DNA from: Macrobrachium rosenbergii | Taxonomy: Eukaryota > Arthropoda > Malacostraca > Decapoda > Palaemonidae | DNA length: 64,000 nucleotides | Assembly (NCBI RefSeq): GCF_040412425.1 | Contig: NC_089743.1 | Coordinates: forward strand, 84,383,471-84,447,470 | Direction of reading: 5' to 3' | Shown: one piece after another, positions 46,847 through 60,284 of the stretch | Layout of the letters: each line of letters opens with the position of its first letter | Position numbering within the stretch: the stretch's first letter is position 1 | Made by a program: the position numbers and the translations under genes | Notes under the pieces: model-generated | Told to the model about the DNA's origin: nothing | Database searches by the model: none | Seen by the model: the letters and a program-made list of their open reading frames with translations, nothing else

Positions 46847-49800
46847 CTAAATGTCAAAGAAAATGGGTTACACACTTCGAAGAAAACGGGATGCGGAGCT
46901 CTTAACACTATGACTTATTGCTTTGGAATGACATGTAATGGTAACGTTTATTTGAGGAGTTAAGAATATTCAATTTAAATTATTTTTCTAACTCTACGGT
47001 ACATACTGTATATGAGGTACTGCACAACAAATTTAACTCTTTAACTTCAAATATTCAGTTTCATCTAAAATGACATTGACATGTACACAGAAGTACGTTA
47101 TCTATTTAGTTTAAGAAATAAAGAAGTGGAACAATATTTAGAATGAGACAGCTGTGCTCCTGAAGAAGTAGGAACTATTATATTGGAAAATAATTACAAT
47201 GAATAAATTGAAACGTGAATCATGAACACGATAAAGAGTGCACTCTTATTCCCCTGCATGCAAGGTGTGTTAAATAAATGCTCTTTTATCATAAGTGAAC
47301 TTTTTAATCAAATATTCTGCTTAATTATCAATGCTAAAAAATGGTTACTATAGTTCTACCTTCCAGAGAAAATATGCTAAAATTGTATTGCATCTGACTA
47401 TAAAAAAAATGAGTGCAAATGTGTCAGTGGAAATTAATTTAATTATAATGACTAAAAATAACATTCATATCTGATGACTGTAGTTTGGGGAGATATAAGA
47501 ATGCAGCCAAGAAGTAGCGGTGATTATGAAAGCAGTAAGAAGCAACTTGCAATTAATCATATGCAATCAAATTATCACCTTTCAGAGGTGAGTGAGTTCA
47601 GCCACACAAGATGTCTGTCTCTCTTCTAATTGCCATTTTAATCAGTCTTGGATGCCTGTACACTGGGCATGTGAAGGTACTGTTCGAACTTAAAAAGGAA
47701 TTTCACTGATTTTGCAAATGATAACGTTAAAGTGTAACCTTACCTTAGAGGACTTATCATAACTCTTTTGTTGACTTCACTTTAACAAGAAGTGATATGT
47801 CAGTCACTGAGAGTTTCTAAAAGCAAAAAATACTATGAAACTAATTATAAACAACAAGCGTCAGTAACACCCGTACTATTACCGAAATGAGAGTTGTCAT
47901 TCAATTAGAAATCTTAGGAATATATCATCGAAAGTAACCAACACTAGGTCAAATGCACTTGGGTTATTTTCCAAATTTTAGCGCAAATGCTTAATCCTCT
48001 TAAACGTACCCAGTATTAGAGTGACGAAAAAAAATCTATGTCTAGGTGTTTGACTGTTCTTTGTTTTTATTCAAACATTTATCTCTATTTTGGCCTTGTG
48101 ATAGTTAAATAGCCGGTTATCGTTCAAATTAATCATAGCTTTTCCTTTTAATATTAACTTAAAAAAAAAAACTATACAAAACAGCATAGTCTAGTATAAA
48201 TCGGAATCCACCTTTAAAATACAAACGGAAACCATGCAGTTATACCTTCACATACTCAGCTACAGGTAACTTTAGTCAATTACAGCCATAGAAAATAAAC
48301 AAGAAAAAAAAGGTATAGTCTTTCAGGTCTTTCGTTTTTAGTCTTTCATTTTTTCTTGTATCCAGTCGAGGAACATTGTCACGTTTGTATAGACTCCGGG
48401 TAGGTTGGTACGTCCACAGGCGATCCCCCATGAGACAAGTCCCACTAAATTGGCCTGGCCGTCTACCTTGACAGTCAGTGGTCCACCAGAGTCACCCTGC
48501 AAATGTGATTGGTCGAAGCGGAAGGGAAAGTCACGTGATTGGTTGCAGGGAGGAAGAGCAAGGGCTCCAGATAAGTACAGAGGTGAAGGTCAGTGTTTAG
48601 TATAAATGTAATAATATTTTCATATTAACATTTTTGTAATTGTTTGAAAGTGTATGTTTCGTTGATGTACACTAAAAGGAATGCTGTGAGTTAGTCACGA
48701 GAAGGTTAAATTAGTGAAACAACTTTTTCAGCGTCGATGAAGTTAGTATATGGACATAGCTGTATTGAACAGGAGCTACAAGTTTGTTCTATCAGAAAAA
48801 TAAGCCATTAACTGTACGACTTTCAAGTATTTACAATATTCCATTATTAACTAAAGGGAAATAATATTATTTCGTCACAGTGTAATAAAAGAAAAATTGT
48901 CTTTGGATGATAATAACAAGAACGCAATAGAGGGGAAAAATAATTTAAAAAGACAATCTTATAACAGCTGAATAAGGAAAGACCACACAAAGAAAAATGC
49001 TCATAAAGGTATCACAGCCACAAACACTGACTAATGTTCATGCAAAAGAAAAACTCACACATTTACAAAAGAAAGGTGAAGTACTTTTAAATGAGGTCAA
49101 AATCAAGATGAAATCAACATAATCAATTTACACACCATAGTGAGTGAACAAGAGACAAAGAAACATCTTTAAATGTATTAAGAAGTCAAACTTTTTCTGG
49201 CACACTGCCTCGAGAAACGTTGGAAAACAAACAATGATCCTTTAGAAAGACATGAGACATAAAAAGAATGTTGGTATAATTAATAGGAATTTCACTAATT
49301 CAGTTTCAACAACGTAAAGTTATAAGAAATCCAAGAGAACTTCTGGTATCCCAAACAAATGCCGAATACAAACCCTGTTGTAACTAAATGTTTGTATGTT
49401 TGTATGTGTGGATATGGAAATCAAAACAAAATGGTCGTGAACAAATTAACAAACGGGGTCACTAGAAATTCTCCCCTCATAAGTCAAAAACTCCAAAACA
49501 GAAATATCATTTGTGAAACAAGTCTTGACTGTGAGTCAGCACTTTTGTTTTTATAGGAAGACCAAGATGTAAAATTCACAATGTTGTAAACATGGAGTAA
49601 CCTGAATAAGCCTATATTCATGTGACAATGTAAAGCATTTATAAGGAATTATATTGTGATATGCATGCATTTATTCACATTGTTACTCATCATGAGCTGT
49701 GTCAAGTCATTGTGCTAAACTCTTTCGTATATATTTATGGTGATGAAAGCTAAAATGGTATTTGTGATAATGAAGGGGGTTAATTTATTGTCTTTAAAAA

Positions 49801-52800
49801 GTCCTCCTCCTAGCCAGAAGAAAAGTTCAGTTCATTTTACGTGGCTAAAGTTTAGAAGCAAAGTATAGTAATCAAACTGATGCAGAGAATGCCTAGAATA
49901 TTGCATTAACGGCTAAATTACTGTATTTACAGCTAAGATATACTTAAGCTAAAATAATTTATTTACAGGAATGACATGTGAAAGTTTCCATAGCCACGAT
50001 AAATTGTGGCAAACAAAAGATTTTCCATGAATTAATGATTAATTAGCAACACCAATGTGATTGTTCAGTTATGCAAAAATACTTAACTTGGGAGATATTA
50101 ATTCCAAATCACTAATGTACCATCATACTACACTACACAAACATACAATGAATATACAAAAAATATACATTCACTATACATACTGCTAGTATTACCATGT
50201 AAGTATAGAATTACGGAATCTCTCTACACATAACAACATCAATAACTCGCATTAAATCATCATAGTTGAAATCTGAACATTAAATTATGACCCTACCGAA
50301 AAGAGCCTCCCAGTTATAAGGAATGTTAACAAATGATAGATGATCACAATCGGAAAAAACTTGAATGATTTACCTTTTCCAGTTAAAGATTGTATAGTTA
50401 TATTATTTTCAGTAATGCGGGATGCCACAAACTTGATATGCTATACGAATGAATCATCTGACCTGACTTCTATCAGTTCATACAAAATGGCAGACTATTC
50501 CTCAACTAGTTGTTCACCAACGGATTGTGAATCAGTAAAATGGGTAATGGTCTTATCATAAAACTCAGTTCAGCACTCAAACTTTCCAACACAGAAAATG
50601 TTCAAAACACATTCGTACAAAATCAGCAAGGTTGAAGCGAAAACATGAATTTTTTGTATTTATAGTTTATAGCATTTATCCTTATATTTTTACTTATGAT
50701 TTTGGTACCTATTAAAAAAAAAAACATTTACCTCCATCACTTACCAATAATGCAGATTAGAATATTACACGCCACTGATAGGATATTTGTTAGGGGACGT
50801 CGATACTTCATTTGAGAATTTCTCAAAACAAAAAGTTCTATGATAGCCACAAATAATTTTTCATTATTAAGCAAGCTGCCTCTTGCTTATTTTTGTTCTT
50901 AAACTGCTATGTAACCAAACAACAGGGACGTTTTTTTTAAATGAAAGTTAATAGAAAGAAAATATAATTGCATTCCTAAGAAAGCCCGCTCGGTTAGGTC
51001 ATAAAACAGAATATCTAACCCCAGCCAGAATATGGAGACATTCCTGGTGGTTCTGTTTTTCTTGTTGCGGAACATTTTTCAAATGACTCTGCCACTTTCT
51101 TTTCTATTCTATTGTATTTAATATCCTTTCTTTTACTCCTAAACTTCCAAACTGAATCCTATGTCACTTTTTATTTCAATCAAGTCGGAATAAGCCAGTC
51201 AATTCTACCTAAATTACGACATCCGGTGCAAAAAATACAACGTACCTGACAACTATCCTTGCCACCATCTTTATACCCAGCACACAGGAAGACGTCGTAT
51301 ATAGTCTCCCTCCTTCCGGCCTCTTTGAACCAAGATTGACACACGTCGTTTCTCAAGACCTCGACATCGACTTCCTGCAAGACTTCGGGCGTCGATGATA
51401 TACCTGAGGGAAAAGGGACGAGTTAACCTTTCCCTGCAACATATTTTGGGAAAGCAAGAGTGAAGGTACCATCTGTCTACTAGGTGAAATGTCTGAGAGT
51501 GTTAATGAGTAATCATTGTCTACACTGACCAAAATAACTCTTGGCATGCTGGAGTTTAAGTGCTATAACAGTTACACAAGCATGCCAAGGTGGCCTCACT
51601 GACGTATTCAATGAAGGTCAAATTTCCGAATAGCTCTCAATAATTTGTAAATGTAAGTTACTAAAATATTCTCAGATTGGATTTGATAAAGAGACTGAAG
51701 ATATTCAAATATTTGGAAAAAATGAAGGAAAAATATAAAACGGTTATATAATACCAGCTCTTTCATGGCCCTTTAAAATGAGACGATCTGTGTGTACCGC
51801 AATACTTGGAGACGCAATTTAGTCCACGAGTCATAATAATACTTTTTGATAAGTAAACCCATAAGTCTGAAAGTTATTACAAAACTCATATTCCCAGTTT
51901 TATGGAGAATAAAAAACTGAGAGAGAGAGAGAGAGAGAGAGAGGGGAGAATTTCCTTGATGATCTGAAATAGCGTTCTCTATGATCAGTATGACAGAAGC
52001 CAACTTTATCTTGACATTTCTTACTTGAAAAATCAAAAGAAAACTATACACGGGGCCCTTACCCTTTTCAAGAACAAAAAAGGGGAGGGTTTATTTACCA
52101 TAAAATGAAAACCCTCTCTTACCCTAAAAAAAAAAAAGTTTTTATGGGAAAGAAAAGTAATAACTTTTAGTGAACAGAGGTAACAGCGGATTTTTGGTGT
52201 CCATAAGAAAACCAATTCAATAAGCCTAATCTTGAATCTTCTGACAGACAACAACAGTTTCTCCTTTTACTTGTACACCCTGCAGTTAATCAGTTAGGCA
52301 GCTGCTCTATTCTATAAAAAAAAATATAAAGGAAAGTAAAAACTTGTTTATGAGACTAATCTGTTTGTATATAATAGCTGAATGTTTGTAATGGGCGGAA
52401 TTATTCCTCATCACCAACATACAATGCTTTTGCAACTTGTTTTCTCTCTGTTATTACATGGGAACCAAGTTAAGATAATAATATTTATCATGAATACATA
52501 TCGGTATTAAATTCAAGTTCATTCAAGTTTTGATATAAAAGACAAAACAAAGAAACGAAACATGAAAAAGAAATTATATCTTCGTGCTGGAGAATAATGA
52601 CATCCATTACTTAGATGATTTGCATGTTATCGTTAAAAACAGAAAGTCTCATAAACAGGTTTACTTTCCTTTCCATTTGTGATAGAGCAGAGCAGCCAAA
52701 AACACGCAGGAAGTTTACTGTTCAAGCAGAATTTATCTAATTTTGTTTTTATGAAATTTACGCTGTCTCACTAACCGCTATGGCATTTTCGGCCATTCAG

Positions 52801-55800
52801 CGCTTAAGACAGTGAAAAGAGTGAGTTAGAGTGGTTGGACAGAAAGATAAAGAGAACCAGAAAATAAAGGAGACGAAATAAAAGGCTCTAAAGGTGGAAT
52901 TGAGAGAAAACCCCGCATCGCAATAAGAAATAGTAGTTAGGGAAGTTAGACCGTAAGACTGAAGAAATGAAAAGAGGGAATGGAGGTACAGTAAAAGGCT
53001 AAACAGTGAGTATAGTTAGGGACGTCACAGGCACCTTTCAGTAATGCCTGCTGTGCACCACGTGAGGTGTACTGACGGCACTGATCCCTTACGGGGCACG
53101 CGTGGAAGGAGAAAATGTACCTCATTACTAGACTGAGTTTTGGGGCCATGTCCACTACAGGCCATTACTTTTCTTAAAATTAAGGACTTTTGTTTTTCAT
53201 GACTACTAAAGGGTTCTGATTTGCTGGTAAATGTGACTATTTGTTTTTTAGGGGCCATTAAAGGTTTTTGACTTTATGAATTGATGAAAAACTTTGCGTA
53301 GCTGCCCATAAAACCATTAGCTTTCTTCTCAAGTTACATCTCCTAATGCATGATTTCCACAAGTGGAGATTACAGACCCCATTTCCAAATTAATTCTAAT
53401 GGCTCTGGAATGGTAGTCGTTATCACGGACAAGATTTTTCCAAAAATAAATTCTTTTTAACAATTTTTTCCTTATTCAGTCAAACTTTCGCACGTTCTCC
53501 ACTCGTAATCTTAAAATAAGGAATATTCCCTGGGAACAGGTATCTATTGGTGGTGCTCATGGATAACGGGAACTAGAAAAAAATCAAAGTTCCTTGGAAA
53601 AATTGAGATATCACTGCTTCGGGAGCAAGTTAGCGTACCCCTAATCGAGCTGTTTGTTATTTATATCAACATTTCACATATAAAAATGACGTTCAGTTAT
53701 AAAGAATATTAAATAGGGAAGCATCATACAAAAAAAGGTGTCCCATATGATATGGTGCAAAACTTGAGAAATTCTCTATTTACGTTACTATAAACAACGG
53801 CACAAGTTTTAAAACTTTATCTCCTGTTTCATTCCCAGTAAGAATATCCATAAAGGACAATTTTGTTTAGCATATTTATTATTATAATTTATTAATACCA
53901 TCTAAAATAAGCACATATTCTTATGGAATAGGTAAACAAATAATTAACTTTCCCAATATAATAATGCCACCTTTTTATTCTAAAGCATGGGCGCATAAAC
54001 AATGTATCTTATGAAAACACTTAACTACAACTATCAGTTGCACTGTAAAGCACCTTACCATGAGAAAGTCTGCCCCATCCAGTAACAGTGCCGTACAGTC
54101 CAGTGAAGGCCTCTCCCTGAGTGGGCAGACAAACGGGTATGATGTGCTCCTTGTAGACGACATCTCTATCCACCTTCACTAGCGCCACGTCGTTCTGGAA
54201 GTCGGCTGCCTTGTAATCGGGATGGACTTCCTTCCTTTGGACGTTGAAGTCCTCGTGGGGCAGACGCTCGTTCTGACGACGGACGTTCCACTCGCCCAGA
54301 CGGACTTTCATACTGCTGATTGGTGTCCTGTGGAATGTCAGTCTTTTTGAGATACTGGGAGACTCAGTTCTGAAACGGCAATGAAGTGCTCCACACATGC
54401 TGAGTAATGGGGAACCTTTTCCGGTGTTAAAATTTCATATAATTGCGCATCTAGAAAATGATGACGCTAGAGAATGTGGTAAGGGGTTTTGGTATTAGTA
54501 TAATCTTGTTGCAGAAGAGACCTCAATAAGTTCACCGAAGTATTTAGAAAAACTAAAACACAAGAATAACAACACAGAGGTTTTTGTAATGCACTTATAT
54601 ATGAACACAGACATAAGTATGTACACACGTGTATACATTCATACACATATATATGTATGTATGTATGTATGCATAACCTCTGTGGGCAATATACATAATT
54701 ATGAATAAGGGTGGTTTTGCAGGATGATAAGCGCAAGTCACCAAGGGTCTTTAATTACTTCTAGAAAGTAAACTGAAATGTAGGCCATCTTTCAGGAATA
54801 CGAATTTCGTAATAAAATGAAACGAAATGTAGGTGTCAAGAAAAGAGGCGACAGCCCTGGAGACTTCAGCAAAAAAATGAACAAAACTACCAGATAGAAC
54901 CCTGAAAACATAGCACCGTTTGTAGCAACTCCAGCTAGCGGAGTCAGAAAAAAGGGTTCTGGAAAGGATTACGGGGTAACTGGACGAGGGAGAAGGCATG
55001 TTGAGAGGAAAAGTTCACCGATAGTTCAGAGGGTATTCAAAGTTGGCTGAAGGGGAAGCTGGTTGGGTGAAAGTGCGTGAGAGTAAAACGATAGCAAAAA
55101 ACAATGAGAGGTGGAGAAGTTCAACTTTAACGGTTCTTATGCAGTTTATGTTAAAGACGTTTCCTTGTGCTTTTACTGTGAAATAAAAATAGGTAAATTA
55201 ATTATTATTGACAATGGTCCTCATACCTGAAGGATTAATTTTCAAGGAACAAATAAGGTAACTTAACTACGTGCAAAACGAGTAATCCCAAAGTTTGGAA
55301 GATAATGGAATGGAATGGCGACCAAACTGAACCTTTTCGGGAATATAACTCCTCTTCTGGAGAAGTTATATTCCTAACCGGATCTCTATGAGGCATACAA
55401 CTTTTCAGATGACAGCACAGACATTCCCATAATACGAATATTCTCAAGAATTGCATTTTTACATTGTAAGTTTAACCGCTAAAATCAAAGAGCTTGAGCG
55501 AATGATAAGAGCAAAATAGTGCCGAAGATGGGAAAGGAAATTTTTCTTGGAAACGTTGAACTTGGTCAGTTGCAAATCCAATTCGTCGCTGTAAGTGAGC
55601 GCTGCCATGATGGAAATTAGTGCATTTTAATACATTTCAAGAAAGCTCATAGAGAGAATAGATAATGGCAAGTGGCAGGTGTAGCCAGCTAATTATGAGA
55701 GATTGTAGTCTGCTCTGGACTCTCTAGTGTCTCAGTGACAATTTTTTATCGTCGGTTCTGACAGAAGCTTTCTACAAGTGGTCATTTACCCCGTGTGTTT

Positions 55801-56738
55801 AACCAGCCGAAGATGAAGTGCAAACTTTTACGGAAGATTGAAAAGGCAAACAGGAAGATTTATGAAGAGAGGAATGATATTCACACAACAGCGAATGTCG
55901 AAAGAGGCCATTCACAGACCTATTCGCAGCGGGAATGGAAGCAGCAGAACAATGGCTATGGAAGGATTCTCGTGCCTCCCACTGTAGGGAACAGTGTTTC
56001 TGTTTTGAGGGAACACAAGAAGTAGAAGGCAGAATGGAACATGGGGCACAAGTAGATGACTAGTAAAAGTATGATAAACTGAGATTTTAATAGACAGACA
56101 TTGCTATGCTAAAAAAAAAACCAGTTTCGTAAGAGATGAAGCCAACTTTCACACTTCCCTGAAAGATATTTGGCTCTGAAATTCGGCAAAACAGAAATTC
56201 GCAGCAGATTTTAAACCACCACACATGACAGAATCTGAACAAAACCAAGATGTCACGACAACGGGACTTAAAAATTTTGTTATAAGAAAATACATATTGC
56301 TGGGTTACCTTTGTATACATTCACTACAAAAAGCAGCGAAGAGATATTCTTAAAAACGCAATATTCCACTCTGGACAAAATATACTCACGAGTAGACGCA
56401 GTGAGCCGCAGTGACGACCCATCTATTGTTGAGGAGCGCGCCTCCGCAGGCAATTCGTTTGCTCAAGAAGGTCTCTTTGATGATGGCCGCTTGCCAGGGA
56501 TGGGTGCCGAAGGTGGTGTCGCTTCCTCCGACGATCCTGTTCGTTCTGGCATAGGTCTCGCCGCACCCTGTGGCAGAAGAGAGAGAGAAATTATTACTCA
56601 AGTACTTATACACGAACATACACGCGAAGACCACTTACACACATAAAAGAATGTGCATATATACCTACCCAGGTAATGGGTGAGATTCAGACAAAGTCCA
56701 AAAAGAATAAGGTTAGCCCAGAATATAATATAAGCCAT
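46688..56738 (-). CDS. Gene 2: secreted trypsin-like serine protease with two terminal exons
   Basis: Minus-strand gene with exons 56738-56669, 56567-56390, 54327-54059, 51403-51246 and then either 48496-48338 (5A) or 46846-46688 (5B); 277 residues with either end. Phases match at all junctions (1, 2, 1, 0). A signal peptide precedes [14 protein letters not shown]; cleavage after Arg would activate it, leaving Cys1 tied to Cys122 (IPVCLP). His57 (VTAAHC), Asp102 (NDVALVKV) and Ser195 (in 5A and 5B) are intact. Asp189 (KDSCQ/GDSG), Gly216 and Gly226 predict cleavage after Arg/Lys. Cys136 and Cys201 are both absent, a consistent loss of one disulfide. The phrases [23 protein letters not shown] and [19 protein letters not shown] resemble the stubble/filzig-like group of arthropod proteases; that assignment is from family knowledge. 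No clip domain or long N-terminal region is seen here. Confidence 0.88.
46847..48337 (-). other. Interval between terminal exons 5A and 5B
   Basis: A 1.5 kb AT-rich stretch. It contains the 5A polyadenylation-like AATAAA (minus strand, 48071-48066) and would be either the 5A 3' UTR and downstream DNA or part of the intron skipped when 5B is used. No further exon copies seen. Confidence 0.5.
48338..48496 (-). CDS. Gene 2 terminal exon 5A: Ser195 and C-terminus
   Basis: The acceptor cacatttgcag (minus strand) ends at 48497. It encodes GDSGGPLTV (Ser195), [11 protein letters not shown] (Ser214, Trp215, Gly216, Ala219, Cys220), NLPGVYTN (Gly226) and a terminal helix FLDWIQEKM, then TAA at 48340-48338. 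It has 52 codons plus stop. A minus-strand AATAAA is at 48071-48066, about 270 bases downstream, so an mRNA could end here before exon 5B. Confidence 0.93.
   Translation of the reverse strand, partial: GDSGGPLTVKVDGQANLVGLVSWGIACGRTNLPGVYTNVTMFLDWIQEKMKD
48497..51245 (-). other. Gene 2 intron 4
   Basis: 2.7 kb AT-rich intron bounded by gtacgt and tttgcag on the minus strand. Nothing else recognised. Confidence 0.6.
51246..51403 (-). CDS. Gene 2 exon 4: Cys168-Cys182 region and Asp189
   Basis: The acceptor (tttccctcag on the minus strand) ends at 51404; the donor is gtacgt at 51245. The exon encodes [24 protein letters not shown] (Cys168), [15 protein letters not shown] (Cys182) and KDSCQ, where Asp is 189 and Cys is 191. 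It ends in phase 0, exactly the phase required by both downstream terminal exons. Confidence 0.95.
51404..54058 (-). other. Gene 2 intron 3
   Basis: 2.7 kb intron holding a short GA tract (51918-51942) and a minus-strand copy of the decapod repeat (52770-53080). Confidence 0.6.
52770..53080 (-). mobile_element. Decapod interspersed repeat, copy 2
   Basis: Reading the minus strand from 53080: agtgccgtcagtacacct, then gtggtgcacagcaggcatta, then the pyrimidine-rich body and an end near ctgaatggccgaaa. Same family as the copies at 40805 and 59612. Confidence 0.65.
54059..54327 (-). CDS. Gene 2 exon 3: Asp102 exon
   Basis: The acceptor (attccacag on the minus strand) ends at 54328 and the donor is gtaagg at 54058. 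The first base completes Ser (TC/G). It encodes [15 protein letters not shown], a stretch ending [17 protein letters not shown] with Asp102, HIIPVCLP with Cys122, and [12 protein letters not shown]. Cys136 is replaced by Thr-Val context, matching the absence of Cys201 in both terminal exons. GC content is distinctly higher than in the surrounding intron. Confidence 0.95.
54328..56389 (-). other. Gene 2 intron 2
   Basis: 2.1 kb intron. Contains a short atgt tetranucleotide tract near 54650; nothing else recognised. Confidence 0.55.
56390..56567 (-). CDS. Gene 2 exon 2: activation site and His57
   Basis: The acceptor (tgccacag on the minus strand) ends at 56568; the donor is gtgagt at 56389. 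The exon encodes [10 protein letters not shown], then [17 protein letters not shown] (mature N-terminus and strand 1), [10 protein letters not shown] (Cys42) and [10 protein letters not shown] (His57, Cys58). It ends in phase 2. The motifs are unambiguous for S1 proteases. Confidence 0.94.
56669..56738 (-). CDS. Gene 2 exon 1: signal peptide
   Basis: ATG at 56738-56736 followed by a short hydrophobic stretch ([16 protein letters not shown]) typical of a secretory signal peptide. The exon ends in phase 1 at CTG G/gtaggt, matching exon 2. An in-frame ATG further upstream (56813) would add 25 mostly polar residues; I chose the one directly before the hydrophobic core. Because related catalytic domains often sit at the end of much longer proteins, an alternative upstream exon set cannot be excluded. 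Confidence 0.7.
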
Positions 56739-57108
56739 CTTGTGACTTTGTGTTTGTTGTGTGAGAATGAAGAATAACAAGCAATGACTTTTGATATAGT
56801 GATTTTCAGACATTCATTGACTTTGTCATTTAATGACTGGTTTACCTGTTAACAATATGAAACATGGGAAACAAACAATTTGATTCTCTTTCCTTCATGT
56901 ATTAATAATAATAATACTAATAACAGTAATAATAACAGCTGCATCATAAACACAGATATGTCACTGGTCAAGGAATGATATTGTACAGAAATAAAAGACT
57001 ATCACACTGCAAATAACGTACCGTCCTCATGTGTACGAAACTAGTAGAAAATCAAGAACGCACAAAGATGTAAGTGTACACATATGCATCTTATTACACA
57101 CCCAATCG

Positions 57109-57262
<154 letters not shown>

Positions 57263-58764
57263 ATAGACACACAGATAGCTAGAAGATAGATAGATACAGA
57301 TATTTTAAGTGAGGTATAATATGCGACTACGTTCCGCACAGTGCGTACTCGTGTGTAAGTACACGTGTAATCAAGTACATTTATCTATACATCAGCAAGC
57401 GCACGTATAAGTACATACACAAATATATAGAATTACTTACAATCGTGAAGAGGAGCTTTTAAGGTAGTATGTCATTATTATTAATGAAACTACACTGACA
57501 ACCATCATCAGGCCAACTTTAACAGCACGCAAGAACGTCACGTATGGAATTATTTTTAATAATCTTCGCACCGAAAGGAGGATTCCAACTACAGTGAGCC
57601 TCAATATCCGTGCCTACATGCTGTCAATTTTGCATTCCAGAAGGTCAGGACACCTAAAGGTCTATCTCATCGTTCCAATGGCGGCAAACCCCAGCCCCCC
57701 CAAAAATTTCATCGAGGTCATGAACAACTTAGTTGTGACATTTGGCGTTTTCGTCATTGGTTTGATGCAATGGACACCCATTTCATGAATTGAGTCTGTG
57801 AATCGTTTCAGGGTGACACGTAAGCAGTCTTCGTGGAGGTTTTAACACACGCAAGTGCGTGCTTATGTATGTATGTGTGGTTATGTGTCTCAAATACAGT
57901 CATGCTCGAGTGCATGAGCTGTTGGAAAATAATGTTTGTAGGTTTAATTAAATCAAGATAAAACTTTTTCTTTACAGAGTCCACTTTCCGGTGTGTAAAA
58001 CTAACAGAGCAGACGACTTGTAAACGAGTCCTTTCCTAAAACGGCGGAAATGATGAAAACGAAAGTAGAACTTATCTCTCGAACAATCCGCTGAAGACTC
58101 CTCATTCCACCTACGACTCTCATGAAACAGAACAAAACTCTTCCGCACAACAAAGAACAATAGAAAGCGGAGGGTAAAGGACCTGCCACGCGGGGAAATC
58201 GCCTCAGTTCCAGGGACATCCTCCCTTTTTCCTGCGTCTTTCTTTGTAAGGATATTACAATTCCCCCTTATACACTCCCTCACCCAACCCCACACATGGC
58301 GGGATTCGTTTTGGTCTGACTAATGGAACTTTAACTTGATAAGGGACTAGAATTTTATTGTTCTTTTAATTGCAATTATCTAATAATGACTACTTTACCA
58401 GTGGGATAAAAATTGTAATGGTGACAATGGTTGATAGACAATACAAAAAAAAATTAAATCTGTTGAACGTTAAAGTATGACAAATATTTTTCCCAAAAAG
58501 AGACGAAATGACTATAAACAGAAGTATAATGATCGAAATTAACAGTTTCATACGAAATATGATTCATAACATATATGAACATTTCGTCCATTCTGTTTTG
58601 ACAGAAGAGAAAAAAGTGTTGACTGCAAATAACAAGAACCGTTTACAATGGATGATTCAATGTAAATAAACTGTTATTCGACAATTTACTCTTGCTATTC
58701 ATTAATTTGGTATCAATGCAAAACAAACAGAAATTATAATTTTTATTTTTAAAACACAATGGAC

Positions 58765-59247
<483 letters not shown>

Positions 59248-59611
59248 TCCTTCAATTTTACCTCATATCAAAGCCTTTTCAAATTTATTTATCAAAAGTT
59301 GATTCGTTTTCTTGTTCAGAAAATACATCGCAATTGTAAGACTTATAAATACTATCCTGCTCACGAACTGGTTTTGTCGCAACTGATTCCATGTTTAGCT
59401 TTAACTATCCTTCCAGTTCTTAAGCATGGTTTTAGACGTAAATTGTAAAAGAATAACCTGCTATTGGCTTTCCTCGAAAATATAGCACTAAGGTACAAAA
59501 ACGGTTTTCCTAATGATAATAATAATATTGAATACGACGGTGATAATAATGGTAACAGAACATGGACTCACATGAAAATTGGTTTGGTTGATTTTATGAA
59601 ATTTACGTCGT

Positions 59612-59922
59612 CACACCGGCCATGCAGCGCTTAGGACAGTGAAAAGAGGGAGATGAACATCAAGATGAAGTGATCCAGAAAATAAAAATGATAAAGTACA
59701 GGGGTTTAGAGGTGGAACTGGATAAACCCCCCTTTTACCTGAGAGGTATGATCCAGAGGTGTTGGACTGGCAATCCTGAACAAAAGAAAAGAGTACAGGC
59801 AAAGTAAAACACTTTTCTAGCGGAGTGCAGCTATGGGCCAGGCAGCATTTGCAAACACCTTTTTTCGCTAACGCCTACAGTCATGCCATATAAGGGTGCA
59901 CTGACGGCACTACCTACTGAGA
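59612..59922 (-). mobile_element. Decapod interspersed repeat, copy 3
   Basis: Minus-strand copy beginning agtgccgtcagtgcaccc at the high end and ending near ctaagcgctgcatgg. Together with copy 2 it shares the cagcgctta and gtgaaaaga phrases on the + strand. Confidence 0.65.
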
Positions 59923-60204
59923 TGTTGAAGACTGGGTTAACCGTATGACCGCGGAAATCGCAAACTAAGGAGTTGTTTAGCAAACAACACCCTCTTCCCA
60001 CGGAAGTCGCAGCGAATTTGGCACAAATACCAGTGGAAAAAGGAATGCCACATTTTGCATCGAGTATTCCACGGGTTAATAAGAAACCTGTGCATTGACC
60101 TTCCAGTTCTGACCTTGAAAAGACGTATATGACGGATCGCGTGACGTGAAGATCGGCGACCGTATCTAACCATCAGCCTGGATATTAATATTCAGTCTTT
60201 CGAC

Positions 60205-60207
<3 letters not shown>

Positions 60208-60283
<76 letters not shown>
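60208..60283 (+). repeat. (GA)n microsatellite
   Basis: About 38 GA units. Confidence 0.97.
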
Positions 60284-60284
<1 letters not shown>

